This document shows, in pieces, positions 24,177 to 33,527 of a stretch of DNA of 64,000 nt (position 1 is the first letter of the stretch; every line of letters begins with the position of its first letter). The position numbers and the translations under genes are program-made. The stretch comes from Sandaracinaceae bacterium (GTDB lineage Bacteria > Myxococcota_A > Polyangia > Polyangiales > Sandaracinaceae). Location of the stretch: the NCBI GenBank assembly GCA_040218145.1, contig JAVJQK010000005.1, forward strand, positions 1 through 64,000, in the 5' to 3' direction. The notes beneath the pieces are model-generated. The model did no database searches, was not told the origin of the DNA, and saw nothing but the letters and a program-made list of their open reading frames with translations.

Positions 24177-24992
24177 ATGGCCCTCGTAGACTGCGCCCCG
24201 TGCCCGAAGTGCGCGCTCCTCCAGGAGGCTTCCGAGGAGCGCTGCCACGAGTGTGGGGCCGAGCTGCCGCGTTCCCCCGACGTATTGGCCCTGCCTCCGA
24301 TCCCCCCGCAGCTGCGAGTGCGCTACCACCCGAAGCGGTTCGACGCCGAGGGCGGCTACCGCGACGGGGCGAGCCGTCCCGTGGACACGGTGGAGGTGTC
24401 ACGTGCCCCCGTGGCCTTACGACGGCGCCTGCTCTCGGCCACCGTCTCCACGATGCTCCTCGGGTTGCCCGGCCTGGCCGCCCTGCTCTTTCCGCTGCTC
24501 GAGCCGGACATGCCTCGGCTGGACTCCGCGCTCTTCGCGGCGCTCGGGCTCTTGATGCTGTCCGTCGGCTACTGGGTGCTCGCGCAGTCGGTCGACGGAC
24601 TTCGGTCCCGCCTGCGCATCGATGAGCGTGGCGTGCACGCGCCCGGGCTGACCCTCCTCCCCTCCTTCCTGGACGGAGGGGTCAGCGTCGCGCACAGCCC
24701 CGAGGCGGTCTTGCGACGCCACGAGCAAGCGGCCTCCAAGCGGTATGGGACGCCCACGAGCTACTTCCTGAGTCTGGTGCATCAGAAGGGAGTCGGGATC
24801 TGGGAGACGCAGGACGAAGCGGAGGCCACGTTCGTTCACGCGCTGGCGCGCGCTGTGCTGGACGGTGAAGGCCTCGGCCCCGCTCGCGCTGGCACCGCCA
24901 AGGTGCGAGTCGCGGTCGAAACGCCAGCCGAGGAGGAGGACGCGTCGGCCCCGGTCGATGGCGACCCCACCGCCGCCTCCGCCGAGCGCTGA
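24177..24992 (+). CDS. membrane protein with N-terminal zinc ribbon
   Basis: The 271-residue product has a zinc-ribbon motif at residues 9-29 (CPKC ... CHEC), then two transmembrane helices (about 95-117 and 122-142) followed by a cytoplasmic domain of about 115 residues and an acidic tail. This layout is seen in bacterial membrane-bound regulators of unknown type; the function cannot be given. The ATG at 24177 was chosen because it places the zinc ribbon near the start. Its stop lies inside a strong hairpin shared with the convergent LysR gene. Confidence 0.7.
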   Translation: MALVDCAPCPKCALLQEASEERCHECGAELPRSPDVLALPPIPPQLRVRYHPKRFDAEGGYRDGASRPVDTVEVSRAPVALRRRLLSATVSTMLLGLPGLAALLFPLLEPDMPRLDSALFAALGLLMLSVGYWVLAQSVDGLRSRLRIDERGVHAPGLTLLPSFLDGGVSVAHSPEAVLRRHEQAASKRYGTPTSYFLSLVHQKGVGIWETQDEAEATFVHALARAVLDGEGLGPARAGTAKVRVAVETPAEEEDASAPVDGDPTAASAER

Positions 24993-25009
24993 GCCTCCCG
25001 CTCAGCGCT
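24985..25009. terminator. bidirectional terminator-like hairpin over two stops
   Basis: Arms AGCGCTGAGC and GCTCAGCGCT pair perfectly over 10 bp around a CTCCC loop. The structure contains the TGA of the plus-strand gene and the TGA of the minus-strand LysR gene, which fits termination or transcript-end protection for two convergent genes. Confidence 0.65.
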
Positions 25010-25903
25010 GCGTCTTGGTGGGTCGGCGGCCCAGCAGGAGCGAGCGGTCGCGCCTCATCGTCTCGGCGAGGAAGTCGAGCACCACGCGGACGCGCGGGGC
25101 GTCACGGACGTCGTCGTGCACGTGGATCCACACCGCCTCCTTGGGCTCGTCGGGCATCGGCAGGTACCGCAACAGAGCGTGCGCGTCGCCGAGGTAGCGG
25201 GGCAGGACGGCGATGCCCGCGCCGGCGAGCGCGCCCTCGAGCAGCGCGAGGCTCAGCTCGCTGACCAGCGCGGGGCGCGCGCCGCGGGTCAGCGCCTGTA
25301 CCCACTGCGCGTCCAGCGCGCCGGGCGTGAGCGCGGGAGACAGGATCGGGTGCTCGCGCAGGTCCTCGGGCCCGTTCAGCTCGCGGCCCGCGAGGTACGC
25401 CTCGGCCGCGTAGAGCCCGTACTTGATCGTGCCCGCCGCCGCACGACCAGGCCGTCGACGTTCGAGCGAAAGCCGCGCAGGGCGATGTCCGCCTCGCGCT
25501 TGGCGAGGTCGAGCACGTCGCCCACGGGCAAGAGCTCGAGCGTCAGCCCGGGGTGACGCCGCCCGAGGTGCGCGAGCCGTGGGGCCAGGTAGGACACGCC
25601 GAAGGTCTCTGGCGACGTGATGCGCACGGTGCCCTCGAGCGACTGCGCCTGGGCCTGCGCGCTGCGCTCGACCGCGTGCACCGCCTCCTCCACGCGGCGG
25701 AAGCTCTCGAGCAGGCGCTCGGCGTCGGCGGTCGGCACGATGCCCTTCCGCGATCGCGTGAACAGACGCAGGCTCAGCGCCGCCTCCAGCGCGTCCACGC
25801 GACGCCCGACGGTGGTGTGATCGACGCCGAGCGCCTTCGCGGCGCCGCTCAGCGACCCAGCGCGCGAGAGCGCGAGCACGAATCGAAGGTCGTCCCAGTT
25901 CAT
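25002..25903 (-). pseudogene. LysR-family regulator with a frameshift
   Basis: Residues 1-60 form the LysR winged helix-turn-helix (MNWDDLRFVLALSRAGSLSGAAKALGV..TVGRRVDALE). The effector domain starts around residue 90. At about 25431-25440, in a GCGGCGGCGGGC run, the frame shifts by one base: the N-terminal part ends ...DGLVVRRR and the C-terminal part resumes GTIKYGLYAAEAYL in the next frame and runs to the stop at 25002. Together they make a normal-length (about 300 residue) LysR protein. The gene is divergent from the large propeller gene, 101 bp away, so it may have controlled that gene. A sequencing error in the G/C run is possible. Confidence 0.75.
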
Positions 25904-26004
25904 CGGAGCCCGATGCGCCCTCGATGGCGCGTTGTGGATTTTCGCACAACGCATGTGAATGGGCACGCGTTCCCCGGCCCACGGCGCTGCCCTAGGGTGT
26001 TCGC

Positions 26005-28449
26005 ATGGGGGAATCGCACATCGCGCGCGCGTCGGTCTCGGGCGCCGCGCTCGTCCTTTTTTGTTGCGCGCTGCAGGGCTGCCACCTCTCGCACGGGCGC
26101 GGCGAGCCGAGTGACGATCCAGGCCGCGCTGATGCAGGCAGCGCTGATGCAGGCAGCTGCGTCGAGCCCTGCGAACCGAGCGCCTGGGTCCGCGCCTTCG
26201 CCGCCGAGTCGCCGACCGCCACGCGGCGCGTCGCGCACGACGGCGAGGGCAACGCGTACATCGTCGGCAGCGGCGGGCTCGTGAGCTACGCGCCGGACGG
26301 CCGTCGGCGGTGGGGCCGCTACCTCGGTGGCGTGTACGCGACGCAGCTCGCCGTGACGCGCGCGGGCGACGTCTTCGTCGCGGCCGAGTACGAGGGAGCC
26401 GCGGACGTCGGCGGCGAGCCGCTCACCTCGCCGCCGGGCCGGACGAGCCTCGTCGTCGCGCGCTTCACGAGCGACGGCGCGCACCGCTGGTCGCGTTCCT
26501 TCGGCGGAGACACGCTGCACGGCGAGGTGGACCTCCGCCTCGCGGCCGGCGCCGACGGCGTGTACCTCGGCGGCCTCTTCAGCGGCACGCTCGACTTCGG
26601 CGGAGCACCGCTCGTCGCCGCGCCCTTCGAATACACCAGCTTCCTGGCGAGCCTCGACCCCGAGGGAGGCTTCCGCTGGGCTCGGACACTCGGGCGCACG
26701 CAGCTCGGCCACGATCCCCTCGTCGGCGTCGACGGGCGCGGGCACGTCTACGTGAGCGGCTACCATCCGGACGCGGTCGACCTCGGCGGCGGTCCGCTCG
26801 AGCCGGCGCGCGCGCACCTCGCGAGCTTCACGACGGAGGGCGTCCACCGCTGGTCGCGCGACCTCGAGGAGAGCGTCGACGCGCTCGAGGTCGCCGACGA
26901 CGGCGCGCTCTTCGTCGCCTCGGGCGACACGGTGCGGCGCCTTTCCGCGGACGGAGTCGACGGAGCCACGCTCACGCTGCCGGACACGGTCGTGGACGTC
27001 GCGGTCGACGCGGCGGGCGCGCTCTACGTGGCCGGCGTGGCGCACGTCGCGCGCTACGACGCCGACGGCACCGAGCGCTGGACCCGACGCTTCTCGGTCG
27101 CTGCCCCGGTGGGGGCGCGCATCCGGGTGCACGACATCGACGTCGACGACGCGGGGAACGTCTCCACCGTCGCCGACTACCAAGGCACCGCGGACTTCGG
27201 CGGCGAGCCGCTCACGGGCGGGCGGCGAGCCTTCTTGCGCCACGACCGCGACGGGGCCCTCCGCTGGCAACGACGCTCCGGGGTCCTCTGGTGGCGCGGG
27301 CTGAGCGCGGCCGCCGACGCGGCAGGGAACGTCTACGTCGCCGGCACGTTCAGCGCCGAGCTCGACCTCGGCGGTGGCCCCTGGGTCGGCACCGACGACG
27401 GGGAGCTCTTCCTCGCCAGCTTCGGCCCGACCGGCGCGCACCGGTGGTCCCGGCGCTTCGGCGGCGTAGGGTCCTTCTACGCCGTACATCACATCGCGTT
27501 CGACGCCGAAGGTCACGTGTACCTCACCGGACTCTTCGCGGGCGCGCCCGACTTCGGCGGCGGCCCGCTCGAGACCTCGAGCAGCGCGATCTACGCCGCG
27601 AGCTTCACGGCCGACGGCGCGCATCGCTGGTCGCGCGCGCTCGGCGCGGTGTCTCGCGGGCGCGGCGTCGGCGCGGCTGTCGATCCGGGTGGCGACCTCC
27701 TCCTGGTGCGCCCCACCGTCGACGGCACGACGCTCGAGCGCTTCGCCCCCGACGGAACGCTCCTCTGGGCGCGGCCAATCGACCCGGTCAGCCTCGACCG
27801 AGGTCCGCCGAGCCTCGCGATCGACCGCCGCGGTGACGTCTACATGACGGCCATCGTATATGCCGCTGGATTCGACTGGGACGTGGTGGTCCGCGCCTAC
27901 GACGCCGTCGGTGAGCTGCGCTGGGATCGACGCGTCGCCACGACCGACGACGAGCCGGGCGCGTCACTCGCGGCGCGCCCGAGCGGCGGCGCGTGTCTCG
28001 CGGGCCACTGGCGTCGCTCGCTCTCGATCGGCAGCCCGCGACCGCCGCCTGCGAGCGCGTTACTCGTCTGCTTCGACGTGGATGGCGAGCGCACCTGGTC
28101 GCGCGAGCTCGAGGGCGTCGGCGGCGCGGGCATCGGCCCGAGCGTCGCGGTGGGCCCCGACGGCGACGTCTACCTCGCGGCCAACTACGTCGGCCCCCTG
28201 CGCATCGGCGAGACCGCGCTCCCGACGCCCGCGCTCTCCGACGGGCTCGTCGCCCGCTTCAATTCGGACGGCACGCTGCGCCGCGCCCGCGTGTTCCGCA
28301 CGGCCGTCGGGTCGAGCCTCCCGAGCGCCTGCGCCGTCGGCCCCGACGGAGTGTTCGTCGCCGGCTTCTTCGCAGGCGCGACCGACTTCGCCGGCACGCC
28401 CCGCTCGAGCGAGAGCTGGAGCGACCTCTTCATCGGCCACTTCCGCTGA
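26005..28449 (+). CDS. large beta-propeller lipoprotein
   Basis: The 814-residue product has a lipoprotein signal (lipobox LQGC, about residue 26), a short linker that includes a tandem 15-bp repeat (ADAGS), then roughly ten repeats of the SBBP/propeller type, each containing GAHRWSRxF, a VYVAG or similar strand and GPLxxDFGG. Repeat-rich propellers mediate binding at the cell surface. It is divergent from the frameshifted LysR gene. The stop is followed 8 bp later by full repeat copy 5. Confidence 0.85.
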   Translation: MGESHIARASVSGAALVLFCCALQGCHLSHGRGEPSDDPGRADAGSADAGSCVEPCEPSAWVRAFAAESPTATRRVAHDGEGNAYIVGSGGLVSYAPDGRRRWGRYLGGVYATQLAVTRAGDVFVAAEYEGAADVGGEPLTSPPGRTSLVVARFTSDGAHRWSRSFGGDTLHGEVDLRLAAGADGVYLGGLFSGTLDFGGAPLVAAPFEYTSFLASLDPEGGFRWARTLGRTQLGHDPLVGVDGRGHVYVSGYHPDAVDLGGGPLEPARAHLASFTTEGVHRWSRDLEESVDALEVADDGALFVASGDTVRRLSADGVDGATLTLPDTVVDVAVDAAGALYVAGVAHVARYDADGTERWTRRFSVAAPVGARIRVHDIDVDDAGNVSTVADYQGTADFGGEPLTGGRRAFLRHDRDGALRWQRRSGVLWWRGLSAAADAAGNVYVAGTFSAELDLGGGPWVGTDDGELFLASFGPTGAHRWSRRFGGVGSFYAVHHIAFDAEGHVYLTGLFAGAPDFGGGPLETSSSAIYAASFTADGAHRWSRALGAVSRGRGVGAAVDPGGDLLLVRPTVDGTTLERFAPDGTLLWARPIDPVSLDRGPPSLAIDRRGDVYMTAIVYAAGFDWDVVVRAYDAVGELRWDRRVATTDDEPGASLAARPSGGACLAGHWRRSLSIGSPRPPPASALLVCFDVDGERTWSRELEGVGGAGIGPSVAVGPDGDVYLAANYVGPLRIGETALPTPALSDGLVARFNSDGTLRRARVFRTAVGSSLPSACAVGPDGVFVAGFFAGATDFAGTPRSSESWSDLFIGHFR

Positions 28450-28456
28450 GCTCTCC

Positions 28457-28524
28457 GGGGACGATCCTCGTCATTCGTCAAACTCCCAGCGCTCGGAGCT
28501 CGACGAGCGAATAGGATCGTCCCC
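28457..28524. repeat. palindromic repeat, full copy 5
   Basis: The left arm GGGGACGATCCTCGTC and the right arm GAATAGGATCGTCCCC pair, with the CG/AT internal mismatch. It starts 8 bp after the stop of the propeller gene and lies between two plus-strand genes. Confidence 0.9.
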
Positions 28525-28577
28525 GCAGCGTGCTTCATCGGGTCAGTTGCCGCCAACTCTCATGATACTCTGCCCGC

Positions 28578-28931
28578 ATGGAGCATTCCTGCCTGCTGTA
28601 CCTGGCCTGCATCGCGAGCCTGCTCACCAGTGGGTGTTTCTCGGGCCCCATGAGCGAGGGCATGCGGCTCGCCCGCGTACAAGACCGAGCCGTCTTCGAC
28701 CTCGACTGCGAGAGCGACCTCGAGGTGCGCATGATCACCCGGAACACCTACGGCGCCGTCGGCTGCGGGCACCGCGCCACGTACGTACTGAGTCGCTGCA
28801 GCGACAACGACTTCGAGACCAACTGCACCGTCGTGCTCAACGGCATCGGTGGCGAGTCGGGTCCGGTCGATGTGCGAGGCCGCCCTAGGCGGGAGAGCGA
28901 CGACGTGCCGGCCACGGCGCCGAGCGACTGA
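28578..28931 (+). CDS. small lipoprotein with GCGxRxxY module
   Basis: The 117-residue product starts MEHSCLLYLACIASLLTSGC (lipobox TSGC). The mature part has the F-D-L-D-C ... AVGCGHRATY core that is shared with the lipoproteins at 12227 and 18702, plus two further cysteines. It is the only gene between full repeat copies 5 and 6. Function unknown. The ATG start is unambiguous because the signal sequence begins immediately. Confidence 0.75.
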   Translation: MEHSCLLYLACIASLLTSGCFSGPMSEGMRLARVQDRAVFDLDCESDLEVRMITRNTYGAVGCGHRATYVLSRCSDNDFETNCTVVLNGIGGESGPVDVRGRPRRESDDVPATAPSD

Positions 28932-28944
28932 CCTCCGAGTTGCC

Positions 28945-29011
28945 CCGGAACAATCCTCGTCCCTCGTCGAGCTCACGCGCCGTAGTTCGACGAATGAATA
29001 GGATCGTCCCC
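28945..29011. repeat. palindromic repeat, full copy 6 (diverged left arm)
   Basis: The left arm is mutated (GGAACAATCCTCGTCCCTCG) but the right arm is canonical (GAATAGGATCGTCCCC). It starts 14 bp after one stop and ends 17 bp from the convergent gene's stop. Confidence 0.85.
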
Positions 29012-29027
29012 GTGGATGCAGGGGCCG

Positions 29028-31186
29028 TCAGCGCTCGGGGTAGAACAGCGCGCCGTTCATGCGGGCGCGGTTGTAGGCGAGCACGCCGGCCAGCGGCCTG
29101 TAGCGGTCGCGGTCGGCGACGCCTGCCTCCAGAGCGGCCTGCACGCGCGGGTCGTAGGCGGCGACCGTCATCCAGCCCGTGTAGCTGCAGTTGCCGAACG
29201 AGGGCGTGAGGGAGCCCGTGCCGTCGACGAACTGGTAGCAGTCGTAGACGTCGGGCCCCGCGGCCAGGTCGAGGAAGGTGCTCGCGAACGACTGCATGTC
29301 GGCCGCCGTCCAGTAGCTGCCGATCTGCTCCATGTGCGCCATGTTCGAGATCAGGTCGCTCGCGTGCGAGGTGTCCTGCATCGAGTCGCTCGCGCCGGTC
29401 CACGTCGACAGCCAGACGTAGGCGCTCGGCACCGTGTCGTGGCGCTCGAGGTTGGCGCGGAGGCTGTTCCGGGGTCCGGGTCGGGTGGACATGCCGACGT
29501 GGGCGATCTCCTGCCACACCGTCCGGTACTCGCCGCTTCGGCCGCCGCCGGTCAGGTAGTCCAGCTCGGCCGCGATGAGCATCCAGTGGCTCGCCATGTG
29601 GGTGCGCGAGCGGTACAGGTTGCCCAGCCCGCCCTGGTGCCACTTCTCCCAGATGTGGGTGTCGAGGAAGGCGAGCGTCGCGTCGTACCAGGCTTGGTGG
29701 CCGTCGCGAGCGAGCAGCGCCGGGCTGTCGCGCATGACACGCAGCAGCGTGGCCACGTGCCGCCACGCATAGCTCTCCCAGAGCGGCGTGCCGTCCACGG
29801 AGCGCGTCGCGTCGGTCGTGTCGGAGGGCCAGCCGCGGTACCCCTCGTTGTTGCCGCCGGGGCCGATGACGGTCGATCTCGCGATCATCGCGTCGACCCA
29901 CGACTGCACCCGCTCGAGGTAGCTGTCGTCGCCGGTCGCCTGCCAGACGTCGACCGTCGCCTCGATCCACTCGGCGCCGTAGTAGTGCTGCTGCCGGCCT
30001 GCGTCGGAGGCGAAGGCGATGTTCGGGTTGCTGTAGTGGCTCGTGCCCGTGCTCGCCTGCGCGTACTCGTCGTCGAAGATGGCGCGCAGCTCGGCCACGG
30101 TAGCGGGCAGTCCGCGCCAGTGCAGTCGGTGCAAGTGAAGCTGCCTGGCGTGTTGTCGCAGATCGCGGTGGGCTCGCAGGTGTGCCCCGCGCCCTCTCCG
30201 AGGCACTCGTTCTCGTCGACGCACGCCGCGCCCTCGCGCCGGTAGCCGGGGTCGCACGCTTCGCCCGGGCGGGGCGGCGACGGGATGTCGATCGTCCAGC
30301 CCTTCGCGAGGAGGCTCTGGTACGCGTCGTACGCCGCGCTGGTCGGCGCCTCGGCGTTGCCCGCGAGCAGCAGCTCGCCGCCTGAGACGCCGTGCTCGTC
30401 CAGGTCCAGGAGGATCTGGTCCTGAGCGGCGGCGGTGAGGCGGTTGTCGCGCGCGCTCACGTACTCGAGCGCGGGGTTGTCGCCGAGGTCGAGCTCGGTG
30501 AGCTGGTTCTCGTAGACGTAGAGCAGCCGCAGCGTGGACAGCGACGAGACGTCGAGCGCGGCCAAGCGCCCGGTGCGGAGCGTCAGGTTGTCGATGCGCG
30601 AGAGCCCCGCGACGTCGATGCTCTCGATGGGGTTGTCCCGCAGCGCGAAGGTGACGGCGTCGGTCAGGCAAGCGACCGGCGCCACCCCGACGACGCCGGC
30701 CTGGTCCAGCTCGAACCCGGTCAGCCCCGCGAAGCCGTCCTCGCTCTCGATCGTGATCACGGCCTCCCCGGTGTTCGCGCTCAGGTCGAGCACGGGGTCG
30801 TCGGCGGTGACGGGAGCGATGGTGACGCCGCCGCTCACCGTCCAGGTCAGCGGCGCTCCCGCGTTGACGATCTCGTCGGGCGACCAGTCCGCCCGCGTCG
30901 ACACCGTCGTGACGGTCAGCGAAGTGCAGTCGAGGCACGACCAGCCCCCGGGCTCGTTCATGCAGGTCAGAGCGCCCGCGCAGTCGTGGACCCCGAGCGC
31001 ACACTCGTCGATGTCGACGCAGCGCTCGCCCTCCGCGACATAGCCCTCCTCACACCGCATCGGCCCCGCGTCCTCCATCGGAGAGATCATCGGGTCCCCG
31101 CACCCCGAGCCGAGCGCGAGGAGCAGGAAGGCGAGCCCTTGGCTGGTGGGACGCACGAGACGGCTCCGGCGAGTCATGGGCGTCAT
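29028..31186 (-). pseudogene. frameshifted EGF/leucine-rich plus six-hairpin-like protein
   Basis: From the ATG at 31186 (AGGAGG six bases upstream) the product has a lipoprotein signal (GSGC), an EGF-like calcium-binding segment (DIDECALGVHDC), a leucine-rich-repeat-like region (LRDNPIESIDV ... LTELDLGDNPAL), and a second EGF-like segment (DENECLGEG..TCEPTAICDNTPGSF). Near 30105-30115 the frame shifts by one base. The downstream frame resumes VAELRAIFDDEYAQ and continues for about 350 residues with alpha/alpha-toroid character (WIEATVDVWQATGDD, THMASHWMLIAAELDYLTGG), as in polysaccharide lyases and six-hairpin glycosidases. Carbohydrate degradation at the surface is inferred. If the shift is a sequence error, this is one intact large lipoprotein. 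Confidence 0.7.
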
Positions 31187-31389
31187 CGTACGCCTCCTCG
31201 CGCGGGCCGGCGCGCCGCCGAATCGCACGACGTACGAGCGGGCTGAGCGCAGGGACCGTGCGGCGCTTCATCTCGGCCGCGAGCGCCCCCGAGAGTGTGA
31301 TAGACAACGGCATCCTCGTTCTGTCGCCGGAGCCGATGGCGCTCGCCCGGCCGACCGCGCAAGCGCTGAGTGGAGGAGGGAGCAACGAG

Positions 31390-31974
31390 ATGACGAACCA
31401 CGCAATCGAAGCGACCCAGGCTGGCGACCAGGATCAAACCGTCGGCGCCATCGTGATGGCGTTCGGCTCGGATCCCGTGGCGCGGTGGGCTTTCCCCAGG
31501 CCACAACAATTCCTGGCGAGCTTCCCGGCCTTCGTCCGCGCGTTCGGCGGGGCCGCCTTCGAGCATGGGACGGCCCATCACGTCGAAGGTTTCTCGGGCG
31601 CCGCGCTGTGGCTGCCTCCGGGCGCGCAGCCCGACGAGCAGGCCCTCGTCTCGCTCGTCGAGGGCTCCGTCGACCCCGAGCAGGTTCCGCGCTTCTTTGC
31701 GCTGCTCGAGCAGATGGATCACTTCCACCCGACCGATCCTCACTGGTATCTGCCCCTGATCGGCGTCGACCCCGTGGAGCAGGGACGCGGCCATGGCAGC
31801 GCGCTGCTCTCGCACGCGCTGCAGCGCGTCGACCAGGACCATCAGCCCGCGTACCTCGAGTCCACCAACCCCGCGAACATCCCGCTCTACGAGCGACACG
31901 GCTTCGAGCTGACCGGGACCATCGCGGTCGCGGGCGTCCCGCCGATGTTCCCCATGATCCGCCCGGCGCGGTGA
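31390..31974 (+). CDS. GNAT-family N-acetyltransferase
   Basis: The 194-residue product has the GNAT acetyl-CoA site Q-G-x-G-x-G in the form VEQGRGHGSALL (about residues 130-141) and the downstream strand/helix N-P-x-N-x-x-L-Y-x-R-x-G-F (about 161-173). It is normal length for the family. The substrate is unknown. ATG at 31390 is preceded by GGAGGAGGGAGC, an extended ribosome site, which decides against the upstream in-frame GTG. It is divergent from the EGF/hairpin gene. A degenerate piece of the palindromic repeat starts 21 bp after its stop. Confidence 0.9.
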   Translation: MTNHAIEATQAGDQDQTVGAIVMAFGSDPVARWAFPRPQQFLASFPAFVRAFGGAAFEHGTAHHVEGFSGAALWLPPGAQPDEQALVSLVEGSVDPEQVPRFFALLEQMDHFHPTDPHWYLPLIGVDPVEQGRGHGSALLSHALQRVDQDHQPAYLESTNPANIPLYERHGFELTGTIAVAGVPPMFPMIRPAR

Positions 31975-31994
31975 CCCCCGGCGACCAGCGCACC

Positions 31995-32009
31995 AGGGAC
32001 GATCCTACC
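31995..32009. repeat. short degenerate piece of the palindromic repeat
   Basis: AGGGACGATCCTACC repeats the same variant found at 3554, with identical flanking CAGGG...CCC. It lies 21 bp after a stop codon. Confidence 0.45.
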
Positions 32010-32049
32010 CTCCGTTGTGCGAAGGCGCCGTTCATAGTACCCGCGTCGG

Positions 32050-32823
32050 ATGCGCGCCGGACCGCTCTTGCTCCTCTTCGCCCTGGGCTGTGGCGCGGCG
32101 CAGCCGCCGCCCGACGACCGCGAGGACGGCGTCGAGAGCGACCCGTGCTCCGACGCGGCCGAGGAGCTCGGTTGCGCGGAGGCCGACGGCGACGGCGACG
32201 GGATCGCCGATTCACGCGACGCGTGCCCGCTCCAGCCAGAAGACCTGGATCGCTTCGAAGACAGCGACGGCTGCCCCGACCCCGACAACGACGGCGACCG
32301 CATCCTCGACGTCGACGATCGGTGCCCCTGCCAGCCCGAGACCTACAATGGCGGCGACGACGAAGACGGCTGTCCCGACGAGTGCCGTGTCCTCCTCGTC
32401 GACGACCGCATCCTGATCCTCGAGAAGATCTACTTCGACCCGAACCAAGCGGAGATCCGTCCACGCGCCTCGCCGATCTTGGATGCGATCGCGCAGGTCC
32501 TGATGGCCCACGAAGAGGTCCGGCATGTGACGTTGCATGGCCACGCGTCGCGCGGCGAGCGGAACGCGCAGGCGCTGTCCGAAGCGCGGGCCCAGAACGT
32601 GATGGCTGCGCTGGTGGCGCGTGGCGTCCCGACCGAACGGCTCGCCGCGGTCGGCCACGGTCGTCAGCGGCCCGTGGCCGCCCCTGGTACGCCGGAGGCC
32701 GCCGAGCGCAACCGGCGCGTCGACTTCGACGTGGACGAGGCCGACGAGCCGCCCCCCCGCCGCAGCTGCCGCCCCCTCAACGATCAGCACGTGCCTGGCT
32801 GTCCCGCGGGGGACGGCGACTGA
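32050..32823 (+). CDS. OmpA-family lipoprotein with calcium-binding repeats
   Basis: The 257-residue product starts MRAGPLLLLFALGC (lipobox ALGC). Residues 45-110 contain thrombospondin-type-3-like D-x-D-x-D-G calcium loops (ADGDGDGIADSRDACP, DNDGDRILDVDDRCP). Residues 120-235 are an OmpA C-terminal domain: IYFDPNQAEIRPRASPIL, then HVTLHGHASRGERN, LSEARAQNVMAALV and ERNRRVDF. Binding to peptidoglycan diaminopimelate is the known function. The layout (outer-membrane lipid anchor, spacer, OmpA) fits a protein that links the outer membrane to the wall. Confidence 0.9.
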   Translation: MRAGPLLLLFALGCGAAQPPPDDREDGVESDPCSDAAEELGCAEADGDGDGIADSRDACPLQPEDLDRFEDSDGCPDPDNDGDRILDVDDRCPCQPETYNGGDDEDGCPDECRVLLVDDRILILEKIYFDPNQAEIRPRASPILDAIAQVLMAHEEVRHVTLHGHASRGERNAQALSEARAQNVMAALVARGVPTERLAAVGHGRQRPVAAPGTPEAAERNRRVDFDVDEADEPPPRRSCRPLNDQHVPGCPAGDGD

Positions 32824-32910
32824 TCCCGCGGCGGCGGCACGAGGGTGGCGCGCGTCCGCAAACCCGTGGCCGGTGGACACCGGAGCAACGGGTCGCGATC
32901 CTCGATGTGC

Positions 32911-33492
32911 ATGAGTGCGACGCCGCGAACGATGTCCATCGCCGACTATCTCGTCCTCGACGAGGAGTCCGACGAGAAGTTCGAGCTGCTCTCGGGCGTG
33001 GTCGTCGCGATGAGCGGCGCGGCGCCGCGCCACAACGCCATCTCCGTCAACACCAGCGCACTTCTGCGCGCGGCCCTCGCAGCCTCTCCTTGCGTCGTCC
33101 TCGACCAGGGGCAGCGCGTCCACATCGAGTCCACCGGCAGCTACCTCTACCCCGACGTCACGGTGGCCCGCGAGCCGCGCTTCACGGACGAGCGGCCGCC
33201 GTCGCTGCGCAATCCACGACTGGTCGTCGAGGTCCTCTCGCCCAGCACCCGAGACCACGACATGGGCGCGAAGCTCGGCCACTATCGGAGCCTGCCGGGG
33301 CTGCAGGAGGTGCTGATGGTCGAGCCCGATCGGCGCTTCGCATCGCACTACCAGCGCCTCGAGAGCGGTCAGTGGCTGATCACGGACGTGACCGAGGGCG
33401 CGGTCGAGCTTCCCTCGCTGTCCGTCTCCCTTCCGATGAGCGAGCTCTACGCGAAGGTCGACGCCCTTCCCGCTTCAGCCGCAAGCGAGTAG
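32911..33492 (+). CDS. Uma2-family protein (PD-(D/E)XK fold)
   Basis: The 193-residue product has the Uma2/DUF820 pattern: MSIADYLVLDEESDEKFELLSGVVVAMSG, then HNAISVNTSALL, YLYPDVTVA (Asp of the fold), LVVEVLSPSTRDHDMGAKLGHYRSLPGLQEVLMVEPD (E-x-L/V then K). These are nuclease-like proteins of unknown role, often present in many copies in myxobacteria and cyanobacteria. An ATG two codons upstream (32905) is also possible. A second family member is at 56649. Confidence 0.85.
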   Translation: MSATPRTMSIADYLVLDEESDEKFELLSGVVVAMSGAAPRHNAISVNTSALLRAALAASPCVVLDQGQRVHIESTGSYLYPDVTVAREPRFTDERPPSLRNPRLVVEVLSPSTRDHDMGAKLGHYRSLPGLQEVLMVEPDRRFASHYQRLESGQWLITDVTEGAVELPSLSVSLPMSELYAKVDALPASAASE

Positions 33493-33527
33493 GCCTGCTG
33501 CGACGGGCGGGAACGGAGGGTAGCGGG

